NCBI GenBank assembly: GCA_031286065.1
Contig: JAITUZ010000017.1
Location: 1 to 64,000 of the forward strand
Direction: 5' to 3'
DNA from: Candidatus Methanimicrococcus odontotermitis
Lineage (GTDB): Archaea; Halobacteriota; Methanosarcinia; Methanosarcinales; Methanosarcinaceae
Length of the DNA: 64,000 nt
The notes beneath the pieces are model-generated. The model had not been told where the DNA came from. It did no database searches and was given only the letters and a program-made list of their open reading frames with translations. Below, one piece after another: positions 46,282 through 54,869 of this stretch. The translations under genes were made by a program, and so were the position numbers. The first letter of the stretch is position 1. Every line of letters begins with the position of its first letter.

Positions 46282-48753
46282 ATGACCATCAGACCAAATG
46301 GGAAAAAAGTTTCAACTCCGAATCCGGATGAAATTTTCAAAGACATGAATCCGAGAGTTTACACTAAAGAGGATTTAAAAAAACACGAAGACCGATTGAA
46401 AGAAATTTCAAAAGCCGAAACTGGATGGAAATTAGAAATCGTTGCTGTCCAGGAACAAACCATTGCTACATGTATCGGCTTTGAAACGCCACACAAAGGG
46501 CTTTAGGATATTCTTGTTGAATTTGAATATAATAAGAAAAAGAAAGGAAAAGCAAAATACACATTCAATTTCACAATTAACGAATTTAATGACAAACTGC
46601 AGCATGTTGAGAAAAATCTCAAAATCAATACCATAAACCCGATTGCAAAAGATGAAAAGTTTGAAAATGAACTGAAGACTTTTTTAACCGAAGCAGGCTA
46701 CAGCAAAAAGTATCTTCACATAAAAATGGCAACAGGAAGTATTCTGAGCATCTGGCAAGAATGGGAACCAAAAGAATTTCAAGCCTTATTTCCAGAAATG
46801 GTTTATAAATCTCCAAAATTAGATTACGCACCGGAAGATTGGATTTACCAAGACTGGATTATTGATTATCCGTATGATATCGATACGAGGAATGGCAAGC
46901 TTTACCGTTACATCATCAACAAAACAGAAGATGGCGATGACATCAAAGTACTGATTTCGGATTTGGTACTGGTTACAGCTGAGTACCAAGATATGGCCAA
47001 GGAAAATGAAATTTATTTCCGGTACCTAATCAGAAATGGCAAACGGAAAGTACAGACATTCATGATGTCAGCCGGAAAAATTTCAGACAAGGAATTCATG
47101 GATGACATTCGCCGCTGCATCATTGTGATTTATGGAGAGGAGAAGCATTTCAACCGATTTTTAACACTGTTCGCAATGCGGAACCGTGATGAAAAGAAAT
47201 TAGCCCATTATTACTTCAGTTCCCGGACAGGTTGGATCACACTTGAAGGAAAACAGTATTTCTTACTCGGAAGCCGTTTTTTTGACATAGAAGATAATTA
47301 TATGAGTCCGGCAGTTCCGACCGATGAGCTGGCCGGTCATGAGGAGTTTTTTGCCGGCATTGCAGATTCCGGAAACTATAGCGAATGGATTAAAGAATGG
47401 ATACCGGCTATTCAAGCTGAGGATCCGACCGGCTGTCAAATCTTCCTTGAGAACACAAACCTTTGGTTTACCGTTTATGCTCTTTCCGCTTCATTTTTAA
47501 TGAATATGTTTCCGGGAATGGAAAATACATTAATCATTAATAGCGGCACCACGTCTCGCGGAAAATCTACGATCGCAAAAATTGCGGCCAGCATGTTCGG
47601 AGACCCGAAAAAATTCATCACGCTCGGCAGCGGAACAGAAAACGGAATTTGGAATGCCTGGCTGAAATGGAATTATTTGCCGTCAATCATGGACGAATTC
47701 ACAAATACGAAACAAGAAATCAAAAACAAGATTCCGTATTGGTTCAGTGACGGGAAGGAAAAAGCGCGCTTAAATAAAGACGCGACAGCCAAAAGAACGA
47801 ATGAATTCCGTAAAATCGGCTATATTTCACTTGAGAATGATTTTGTGAATCAAGTCATGCGGTCAGGAGTCGATGCCCGTGTGATTCCCATTTATGACGG
47901 TTTGAATCTTCCGGACACTGAAGATGAAGAAGTCAACACCGCACGCGCAACACTCATTGATGATCTGGCCAGAGTGAAATCTCACAAATATTTCGGTTTT
48001 TACAAATATGAACTGCTCAAAACCATCAGCGAGGTGGGAACAGACAGAATAAATGAGATTTATGAAAGTGTTTCAAAAACATATACGACAACAAATGACA
48101 CTTTAACAGCGCGTCTGGGAGCAAGTTTCGCTCTGTTTCATGTTTCGGGGATCCTCGTTGAAATGACAAATGAACGGCTGCAGATCCGCAACCAAACTTC
48201 ATCTGAAGAACTTCATGAAATGGTTGAAACTCGCTGCAAAGAAATTCTGGATCAAGTCGTTCAAAATATCGGTGATCATGATTGGCAGGTTGTTCTGGCT
48301 GATGTCTTGGCCCGTGCGGACAACTCTGAAACTCGCACGCGCTGGCTGACGGACGAGCAATTGATGTACCCGTACCGCCCCGATGATGAATGTTCAATCC
48401 GATATCCGGACAAAATTGAGGCCTGGTTTTGCAATGATGGCATGATTGAATATGTCGATGTGGCACCGGATATTCTCAAAACGGTCTGCATATCAACAGT
48501 GGGAAAACCGTCAATGAATAATGTTTTAAAAGAATGGACGGACAAAAAAATAATCAAACCATTAAGAGATGACCAAAAAACAGTCATGCAACGCCATTAT
48601 GATGTTCAAGGCGGCAAAAAAGTCAGGACACCGGTTTATCGGATTAACCTTCAGAAAGCCAAAGAATTGACCGGATATGATCTGATGTATCGCCGGCGGG
48701 AATTGCTGGATGAAATTCAAAGTGATTTAGAAGATTTTGATTCTACAAATTGA
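46282..48753 (+). CDS. DUF927-like replication ATPase with in-frame UAG (probable Pyl75)
   Basis: Read through the TAG at 46504-46506, the frame gives an 823-residue protein. Codons 1-74 begin MTIRPNGKKV, the amber is codon 75, and 73 further codons stay open (DILVEFEYNKKKKGKAKYTF and onwards) before the long C-terminal part. Walker A is SGTTSRGKST near residues 423-431. It is followed by SIMDEFTN as the Walker B-like strand and by GKEKARLN, in the order known from DUF927 and D5-like helicases. It probably unwinds or loads at the element's origin. It is the third gene of a tight operon. A start at the ATG at 46726 is possible but has no ribosome site. UAG as pyrrolysine is inferred from context. 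Confidence 0.8.
46504..46506 (+). other. In-frame TAG, candidate pyrrolysine codon in the replication ATPase
   Basis: The TAG lies at codon 75 of the 46282-48753 frame. The frame is open for 74 codons before it and 748 after it. Confidence 0.65.
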
Positions 48754-48836
48754 GGGATTAAAAGTGACAATAACAGTCGAATAAGGAATCTAATGTTATA
48801 AATTAAGGAATTTAAGGAACAGAGATATTTTGTTTT

Positions 48837-49874
48837 TCACTCCTGTTCCGATAAATTATACTTTGATTTAACTCTTTTTTCAATATCCTCAATCGAAGGA
48901 AGAGTATCTTCAAACTCTTTTGGCAAGTATTCTGTTAATTTATATTCACTTACACCAATGGGTTTTGTCATATCTTTCAAGGCATATTCAGCAATTGTTT
49001 TATTTTTGTTCCGGCATAAAATAAGCCCGATAGAAGGATTATCTTTTTCCTTTTTTAAAAGTTCATCTACGGCTGAGAGATAAAAATTCAACTTGCCGGC
49101 ATATTCCGGTTTAAACATCCCTGCTTTTAACTCTATCACAAAATAACAATGCAGATTCGTATTATAAAAAAGTAAATCAATATAAAAGTCTTCACCGCCG
49201 ACTTCTAAATGATACTGATTTCCAAGAAAAGCAAAACCCGTTCCAAGTTCCAAAAGCAATTTGGAAATATTTGAAACCATCTCATTTTCAATGTCACGTT
49301 CAACCATCTGATCTTTTGCCTCAATAAAATCAAACCAATATGGGTCTTTGAGTGTTTGAACAGCAAGTTCGCTTTGTGCCATATCAAGCCGTGCCGGATA
49401 ATTCGTTGTTTTAGATGCTGAAATTTGGCGCTGGTATAAGTGGGATTCGAGTTGATGTTCTAATACTCCGACTGACCAGTTGTTTTCCGCAGTTTTTAAA
49501 ATATACCACTCCATTTGCCCTCGATCTTTCACTTTATCCAAAATGGACTTATTATGCGTCCACGGAATTTGTGCAGTCACTGACTGCACAAATTCAAGGT
49601 CATTATATGTTGACGCAAATTTTTGCATGTATTTTAAATTCCTCACGGAATAACCTGTAACATTTGGAAAGTCAGCTTTAATGTCCCGCGACAGATTTTC
49701 CACAAATTTATTGCCCCACCGCTTATTTTCAAGTATGATATTTCCGATATTCCAATATAGAGTAAGCAATTCCCGATTCGCGCCGACAACAGCCCTATAC
49801 TGTGCGGTTCTAATTTGAGACTTGATCTCCTCTAAAATACTAAAATATTCGGAATTATTTATCAGCATATGCAT
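48837..49874 (-). CDS. DUF1016/YhcG-family PD-(D/E)xK nuclease
   Basis: The 345-residue protein matches the YhcG family. The N-terminal helical DUF1016_N domain (about 10-155) has LLTLYWNIGNIILE and FPNVTGYSVRNLKYMQKFA. The C-terminal nuclease domain shows EDFYIDLLFYNTNLHCYFVIELKAG, which is the D...ExK catalytic core written as two motifs, and LILCRNKNKTIAEYAL. Members often travel with restriction-modification systems and mobile elements. It is transcribed opposite to the replication operon and converges with it. A role in element defence or recombination is inference. Confidence 0.92.
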   Translation of the reverse strand: MHMLINNSEYFSILEEIKSQIRTAQYRAVVGANRELLTLYWNIGNIILENKRWGNKFVENLSRDIKADFPNVTGYSVRNLKYMQKFASTYNDLEFVQSVTAQIPWTHNKSILDKVKDRGQMEWYILKTAENNWSVGVLEHQLESHLYQRQISASKTTNYPARLDMAQSELAVQTLKDPYWFDFIEAKDQMVERDIENEMVSNISKLLLELGTGFAFLGNQYHLEVGGEDFYIDLLFYNTNLHCYFVIELKAGMFKPEYAGKLNFYLSAVDELLKKEKDNPSIGLILCRNKNKTIAEYALKDMTKPIGVSEYKLTEYLPKEFEDTLPSIEDIEKRVKSKYNLSEQE

Positions 49875-49948
49875 TCTCCAGATATTTTCAACGCATCATT
49901 CATATAAAAACCAAATTGGAATAATTGAAGAATTTATAATCTGAAGAG

Positions 49949-50275
49949 TTAAATTATCTCTTCATCACAATACTCTTTTTCTTCTAATTTTGCCCAGCTA
50001 CGGACAGCCTTGTAAAGTTTCCAAACGGAAAGAAAAAGTAAAATAGGTCCAGCAATCGGACTAAGCATCCGAATGGAAAAACTGGAAAGGTCTTCTAATG
50101 CCAGTTCCATGAGGGTGCTAAACTCCCAATCCCAATAAATGATGGCGAGAAGCACTAAGATATACCAAAACAATAAAATTAAAGATAAAAAAAACAAAGA
50201 AACATAAATCAAAATTGTTCTTTTTATTTTCTTTTTTTCATTGATGACTTCCTGATCAGTGTCTGCAATTGTCAT
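49949..50275 (-). CDS. Small two-span membrane protein of the element
   Basis: The 108-residue protein has two strong hydrophobic segments (about 22-47 and 70-90) with a Lys-rich N-terminal part (NEKKKIKRT) and an acidic C-terminal tail (LEEKEYCDEEII). I do not recognise a family. It lies between the nuclease gene and the putative origin. It may be a superinfection-exclusion or envelope protein, but nothing in the sequence fixes this. Confidence 0.65.
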   Translation of the reverse strand: MTIADTDQEVINEKKKIKRTILIYVSLFFLSLILLFWYILVLLAIIYWDWEFSTLMELALEDLSSFSIRMLSPIAGPILLFLSVWKLYKAVRSWAKLEEKEYCDEEII

Positions 50276-50419
50276 AAGTATAAAAATACCGGTACAGATA
50301 TAAAATGGTTATGTGAAAATAAAGGAAACTGCAATCATTTTTCAAAAAGTGTTATTTTATAATAAAATAATACTTTGAATTCACACTTGATAAAAAACTT
50401 ACAAAAATTGAAAAAAATA

Positions 50420-50721
50420 ACCATGACAACCATGACAACTTAAAAAATAGGCATATTGCTATTGATAGTTCACTGATGCTTTTTTGATTTACTGTTATTG
50501 TTTTTTTTGTCATGGTTGCATACCATGACAATACCATGACAACCATGACAGAACCATGACAACACCACGACAAAAACAAAGTTGTCATGGTTGTCATGGT
50601 AAAAAATAATGTTGTCATGGTTCCAAACCATGACAAAAAAACAAGCATTAGAAGGATGAAAAGAGAGCGGCAAAAAACAGAATCTGACGGAATCATTTAA
50701 TGTTGTCATGGTTGTCATGGT
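50420..50721. repeat. Iteron cluster, putative replication origin of the element
   Basis: Thirteen copies of the heptamer CCATGAC (or its complement GTCATGG) occur within about 300 bases. ACCATGACAACCATGACAAC is at 50420-50439, and its exact reverse complement is at 50581-50600 and again at 50702-50721. The region has no credible gene and is followed by about 280 bases of very AT-rich sequence. This is the layout of iteron-type origins. Confidence 0.7.
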
Positions 50722-51025
50722 GAAAAACACATCATTTTTATTTTTTTGAAAAAACTGAAAAAAGCTGAAAAACCGATTTGTGTTACTCCGGAAAAATAAA
50801 AAGACGAACGAATGAGACTTTTAAAAAATAGAGATTCAGAAAAAAGACAAAAAAATTCTGCATTTTATTCAAAAAAAAGACGAAAATTTGATAAAAAATT
50901 GATTTTTTATTATTACAAAAAATAACCGATTGCGTTTTTAAAAATTTTATTCAGGATTTTATTTCGGAAAGAATAAAAAAGAGATGAGGAGACACGAAAG
51001 TATAAAACAGGAACAGGAGAGCATA
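50722..51025. other. AT-rich non-coding region next to the iterons
   Basis: This is A/T-dominated sequence without an open frame of interest. It contains runs such as aaaaaaaagacg and attttttattattac. It could be the DNA-unwinding part of the origin. No gene is seen. Confidence 0.45.
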
Positions 51026-51535
51026 TTATAAAAAATAAACCAAAACTGACAATAAAATATTTCCAAACGTGCAGCTGATCAAAGCGGCCGGTAAAAATCC
51101 GACAAGTCCGGGCGCCGGGCGGTCAGGCTGAAGAAACCGGAACAAAAGCAAGATAGGAACTGACAGAATCATAAAATTGCAAACAATGTCAAGAGCCGGA
51201 AGTGTCCCGATTCCGGGCAAAATCAAACCATCCGGATAAACCGGCAAAAATAGAATTAACCCGGAAAAGATTTTGACATCAGCCGCGCCGATTGAACCGA
51301 ACATGACAGCACCAGCAGAAAAAACATAAGATAGGACAAAAAGAATGATACCGATTATTATTTCGTGAAATGTCACCGATTTTAAAAACAAAAAATCAAT
51401 AAAAATAAAACAAGATACGCAAATCAAAAAAACGCTTAAAAGCAACTTATTTGGAACGCGCCGGGTCTTAATATCCAGCGGCATGAAAATAAAAGCAATC
51501 GACATCATAAATAAAACTGAAGCAATTGTGAACAT
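51026..51535 (-). CDS. A24-family prepilin/preflagellin peptidase-like protein
   Basis: The 169-residue membrane protein has about five hydrophobic segments. The first conserved aspartate lies in PLDIKTRRVPNKLL, the N-terminal signature of A24 peptidases, and the second in GSIGAADVKIFSG, corresponding to the GxGD region. Such enzymes cut class III signal peptides of archaeal pilins and archaellins. Their presence in a mobile element suggests it encodes its own pilin-like structural protein. The GxGD motif appears as GAAD, so activity is likely but not certain. It overlaps or nearly touches the ribbon-helix-helix gene upstream. Confidence 0.8.
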   Translation of the reverse strand: MFTIASVLFMMSIAFIFMPLDIKTRRVPNKLLLSVFLICVSCFIFIDFLFLKSVTFHEIIIGIILFVLSYVFSAGAVMFGSIGAADVKIFSGLILFLPVYPDGLILPGIGTLPALDIVCNFMILSVPILLLFRFLQPDRPAPGLVGFLPAALISCTFGNILLSVLVYFL

Positions 51536-51541
51536 GATTTA

Positions 51542-51907
51542 TTACTCCCGGATTCGGACTTCTTTTAAAAACGCTTCAAGGGTTTCCCTCAAAAGGCAGC
51601 TCATTGAACAGCCGATCTTCTCGGCATCACGCTTCAGATCATCCCGCATCTCGGGCGAAACCTGCACCAAGAGAACTTTCCATTTTTTGGCCGAAATTTG
51701 ATCCTTTTGATTGCCGGTGTCGGTCGAAAAATCATGGTCATAATTTTGAAGTTCTTGATGTACCCGATTCCAAACCAGCCTGCAGACGGCTGCCCGGCTC
51801 ATGTTCATCAACTTTGCTTTTCGGTCCAGCTCCGCGGCAGTTGAGCGGCTGATCATGATTCTTATCTGGACTTTTTTGTTCGTTTCAGGCGCCGGTGTTC
51901 CGGCCAA
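51542..51907 (-). CDS. Tandem ribbon-helix-helix DNA-binding protein
   Basis: The 121-residue protein contains two RHH (CopG/Arc-like) units. The first is VQIRIMISRSTAAELDRKA with LMNMSRAAVCRLV. The second is KVLLVQVSPEMRDDLKRDA with EKIGCSMSCLLRETL. The short beta strand at the start of each unit makes the DNA contact. A two-unit chain can bind as a pseudo-dimer. It is transcribed away from the structural operon, and the gap between them holds ATTGTA/TACAAT palindromes, so autorepression and control of the late genes are likely. The prepilin peptidase gene follows 6 bases later. Confidence 0.85.
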   Translation of the reverse strand: MAGTPAPETNKKVQIRIMISRSTAAELDRKAKLMNMSRAAVCRLVWNRVHQELQNYDHDFSTDTGNQKDQISAKKWKVLLVQVSPEMRDDLKRDAEKIGCSMSCLLRETLEAFLKEVRIRE

Positions 51908-51967
51908 AATGACTGCGGTTTCCGTTTGAAATTCCCCCGGGAAAAGCGATTCAAAAATCTCATTGTC

Positions 51968-52078
51968 TCAAAATTATACAATGCGGTTTAAATAGGAAAT
52001 ATCAGCATTATTGTAATATAATGAATTTTGAAGATTAACATTATACAATATTGTATAAATGCATTCGTTATTGTATTA
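51968..52078. promoter_or_regulatory. Operator-like palindrome cluster between divergent element operons
   Basis: TTATACAATATTGTATAA at 52041-52058 is a perfect 18-bp palindrome. Related half sites ttatacaat (about 51973), ttattgtaa (about 52006) and ttattgtat (about 52068) surround it. It is the likely target of the ribbon-helix-helix protein and overlaps the promoters for both directions. Confidence 0.65.
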
Positions 52079-52112
52079 ATATTGTTTGCCTGAAAGGGCA
52101 GGAGTGATACAA

Positions 52113-52559
52113 ATGACCGTATTAGTCAACAAATCAACAATATTGACGGAAATTTATTGTTCAATTCTCATGATTTGGACAACAGTTCAAAGGAAGGTAA
52201 CAAATAAACTGAAACAGACGATGTCAAACTGGAGAACAGTCATGAGCATCGCTGTTGCGAACGCTTATTCACCGATTAACGGCGCAAAGACCATTTACAA
52301 AACATTTTATGCGGAAGATGCCGTTGAGCGAGGATCTCTAACCGATGCTGTTGTCGGCCTATTCGTTTTTGGTATGGTTTTGGTTGCGGCATACATCGGT
52401 ATCGGCATGGTTGAGCCCTATTTACCAACAAGTGATGGAACGCTTGATGCCGATGCACAGAAGACGCTTGACACCATCCGCGCAGCTCTCGGCATTGCCG
52501 GCGTCTGTATGATTTTCATTTCACTTGGTTTATTGATTGCGACATTGCGCAGCTGGTAA
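52113..52559 (+). CDS. Pilin-like or coat-like small membrane protein
   Basis: The 148-residue protein has a basic N-terminal part with a hydrophobic stretch (ILTEIYCSILMIWTTV), then DAVERGSLTDAVVGLFVFGM. Here an Arg-Gly pair precedes a long hydrophobic helix, loosely like a class III signal sequence of archaeal pilins. A second membrane helix lies at the C terminus (about 120-146). The prepilin-peptidase-like gene nearby makes a processed pilin or coat subunit plausible. The start at 52113 follows an aggag site. It opens the long structural operon behind the RHH-controlled promoter. The family is not recognised. Confidence 0.6.
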   Translation: MTVLVNKSTILTEIYCSILMIWTTVQRKVTNKLKQTMSNWRTVMSIAVANAYSPINGAKTIYKTFYAEDAVERGSLTDAVVGLFVFGMVLVAAYIGIGMVEPYLPTSDGTLDADAQKTLDTIRAALGIAGVCMIFISLGLLIATLRSW

Positions 52560-52575
52560 TATCAAGAAGGAAGAG

Positions 52576-52869
52576 ATGGCGATGGATGGAATTCTTTATT
52601 CTTTATTTTCGGCAGTCGCGATTCTCGGCGTCTGGATCGGCATAATTGAATTCCGGCTTTCCCGGTCAACTGACGCGGTCATTTTTCCCGGGACATCTCT
52701 CCTTTTAACAATTTTATTGATGATTTCATCAAAATTTGTAGAAACCGAACTGTTCAGTCCGGCTGAAAGTAATTTCATATTTGCTTTTTGGCTCTGCATG
52801 TTCATTTTAAGCTTTGGATTAATGTTTGTCATGGCTGCCGGAACATTCCGGTCTGAAGGAGTTAAATAA
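52576..52869 (+). CDS. Small membrane protein, three spans
   Basis: The protein of about 97 residues begins MAMDGILYSLFSAVAILG. It has three hydrophobic segments (about 5-25, 37-55 and 70-92) linked by short loops. An aggaag ribosome site precedes the ATG at 52576; an ATG two codons later is an alternative. Its last stop base overlaps the next start (taatg). No known family is visible. It is one of a series of small membrane proteins in the structural operon. Confidence 0.7.
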   Translation: MAMDGILYSLFSAVAILGVWIGIIEFRLSRSTDAVIFPGTSLLLTILLMISSKFVETELFSPAESNFIFAFWLCMFILSFGLMFVMAAGTFRSEGVK

Positions 52870-53336
52870 TGTCTGAAATGGGAAATCAATCGGATTACGC
52901 CGGACAAATTACACCGGAAGATATTGTGAAATTGAGGCAAGCCGGCCTCGGAGCCGAAATTTCGAAGTTGTTTCTGGAAGATGAATTTGTCGAAGATATG
53001 ATCTCTCCGGAAGTCAAACCTTATTTTGATGCAATCCGAAAAGTCGGCATCGGACAGTATGATAAAAAAGATGTCGAGAAGCTGTTGAAAAAAATTGACT
53101 CGATGAAAACGACATTCATCATGTCATCAATGGAATCAGAATACACATGGCAGCATGAGCGTGAATTTACGATGCTGAGTGTCCTCGCGATTAAAAACAC
53201 AAGCATGGGAATTGACGGCACATTCCTGAAACGTGCATTCGGCAGCATTCAGGAAACGAATTTGGTTCAGACCATGAACAGTCCGCAGCAAGCGCGGCCC
53301 GGATTAATCGCTTCATTTTTCAGTAAAAAACGATAA
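52869..53336 (+). CDS. Uncharacterised soluble 155-residue protein of the structural operon
   Basis: The protein is soluble, helical and mostly acidic, with a basic C terminus (SFFSKKR). Segments such as EDIVKLRQAGLGAEISKLFL and KKDVEKLLKKIDSMK are amphipathic helices. It starts on an ATG that overlaps the stop of the previous gene. I do not recognise it. The order between membrane-protein genes suggests a structural or assembly role. Confidence 0.75.
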   Translation: MSEMGNQSDYAGQITPEDIVKLRQAGLGAEISKLFLEDEFVEDMISPEVKPYFDAIRKVGIGQYDKKDVEKLLKKIDSMKTTFIMSSMESEYTWQHEREFTMLSVLAIKNTSMGIDGTFLKRAFGSIQETNLVQTMNSPQQARPGLIASFFSKKR

Positions 53337-53361
53337 TTGAAAAACCTCCGGACGGATTAAA

Positions 53362-54384
53362 ATGGATTCATTGTGGATTTGGACAACGTTTTTCTTTGGA
53401 ATGGCATGCGGACTGTTGTTTATTTTTTCCATCGTTTATATAAAATGGAGCGGCCCTTACAGCTGGGTTATTTTTAAGGCAAGGCTGAACGGATACCGCG
53501 TCAGTTGGTTTATTGATAATCATGGTGAAGTCCATCCGGAAGCCGTAAAAGGAGAATTCGGCTATCATGCGGCTGATGCAGGAATTTTCCTCCCGGATCC
53601 GGACAATCCGGTTTCAACCGACCGTGGAAGACACAAAGGCGGTGTTTTTGACACAAACATGGCCGCCGGAATCAATTTTATTTTGATGAAAGCCGCAAAA
53701 AAACTTTCAAAAACAAATACTAACGGGCACACAGAAACAGTCAGCGGAATAAATCAAACGATTATTGAGTCGAATGAACTGGCGGAAGTCAAAGCCGGAG
53801 AGTTCGAAGAAGAAATGTTAGAGGAGCTGGCTGATGCCGGCGGACAAGCTGACGCAATGATTGTTTCGGCGAGAGAAAAAGCGTTGGATGAGCTGAAAAG
53901 TATCAGAGAAGAATTTTATAACTCAGAGGAAGTTACCGATGAGGATTTAAAAAAGAGACTTGAAGACGCTTTTGAAATTATTTATGCTTCAGTGACCGAA
54001 GAATTCACTGAGGAGTCATCGAGTGAAAAAATTGCCGAGAAATTAACGCCGGTTATTGAAAAATATACAAACAAAGTCGAAAAGCTTAAAAAAGAGTTTG
54101 GAGACCGGCTTCTTTTGAGCGACACTGAAATTAAAGCGCTCCGTCATTATTATGTATTGAACCAGCCGCAATACGTTGAGAAAAAGCTTCAGGCATCGGT
54201 CAATGAAGCTGTTTCGCGCGAAAAGAACAATATGAAGACATTCATGATGATTGCCGCGTTTGTCATTGTTGCATTTCTTGCCGTCGTTTTGGCAATTTAC
54301 TTACTCGGCAACGACCCGACTGTAATCATTCAAAACGGCTCGGATTTTATAACGGCCAATAATTCAACAACTCTTCCGATGTGA
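53362..54384 (+). CDS. Membrane protein with N- and C-terminal anchors and coiled coil
   Basis: The 340-residue protein begins with a membrane segment (about 5-28, FFFGMACGLLFIFSIVYI) and a beta-rich domain (SGPYSWVIFKARLNGYRVSW, then FIDNHGEVHPEAVKG). A long Glu/Lys-rich helical region (about 140-285) follows, then a second membrane segment (about 295-317) and a short Thr/Asn-rich outer tail. The overall build resembles virion membrane proteins or components of secretion machines. The family is unknown. It lies in the middle of the structural operon, directly before the first of the two neighbouring TAG-containing genes. Confidence 0.75.
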   Translation: MDSLWIWTTFFFGMACGLLFIFSIVYIKWSGPYSWVIFKARLNGYRVSWFIDNHGEVHPEAVKGEFGYHAADAGIFLPDPDNPVSTDRGRHKGGVFDTNMAAGINFILMKAAKKLSKTNTNGHTETVSGINQTIIESNELAEVKAGEFEEEMLEELADAGGQADAMIVSAREKALDELKSIREEFYNSEEVTDEDLKKRLEDAFEIIYASVTEEFTEESSSEKIAEKLTPVIEKYTNKVEKLKKEFGDRLLLSDTEIKALRHYYVLNQPQYVEKKLQASVNEAVSREKNNMKTFMMIAAFVIVAFLAVVLAIYLLGNDPTVIIQNGSDFITANNSTTLPM

Positions 54385-54389
54385 TAGAC

Positions 54390-54869
54390 ATGTCAGATAG
54401 TTTATTCTCTCAAAACCCGCATGGCGGTCTTTATTCCTCAGTCGGTCAGAAAGGGCTGTACCGGCAGGAAATATCAGTTGATGTTTTAATGTTTCTGGAT
54501 GCGAAAAAGAGTTTTTATTCTGATTTAAAAATAAAACATCGTTTTCCGGATTGTATTGAATCATACGAAGACCTGTGCAGTGAGATGTACGGAATTGTTG
54601 AAAAAGTGAAACCGATCCTGCTTGTCAAAAATAACAAAAAGGATGTTGATCCGCTTGGAATTGCCCTCGTTGATGAACTCGAACAATTCTTTGCATAGAA
54701 GGATTCGGGATTTGATCATAAAAAAATTGAATTAGCCGCAACAAATGCGAATTTGATTATTGAAATGGCGGATTCACTACTGAAAATGCTTTACAGTAAA
54801 GAGATTTACGATCCATCGATCATGTTTAAAATGGACAGTCCGGGAACTGCATACAGGAGGTCTATGTGA
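54390..54869 (+). CDS. Uncharacterised 159-residue protein with in-frame UAG (probable Pyl103)
   Basis: From the ATG at 54390 the frame runs 102 codons to a TAG at 54696-54698. It continues 56 codons (KDSGFDHKKIELAATNANLI, then EMADSLLKMLYSKEIYD and onwards) to a TGA that overlaps the next ATG (tgatg). The overlap and the protein-like composition after the TAG support readthrough. A GTG at 54381 that overlaps the preceding stop is an alternative start. The protein is soluble and helical and I do not recognise it. Loss of the tail would remove about one third of the protein. Confidence 0.75.
54696..54698 (+). other. In-frame TAG, candidate pyrrolysine codon
   Basis: The TAG is codon 103 of the 54390-54869 frame. 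The frame continues for 56 codons to the natural stop/start overlap. Confidence 0.65.

Noticed and set aside
50352-50730. Two overlapping minus-strand frames in the iteron region
   Set aside because: Their translations are repeats of Thr, Met, His and Val created by the iterons and show no protein-like pattern.
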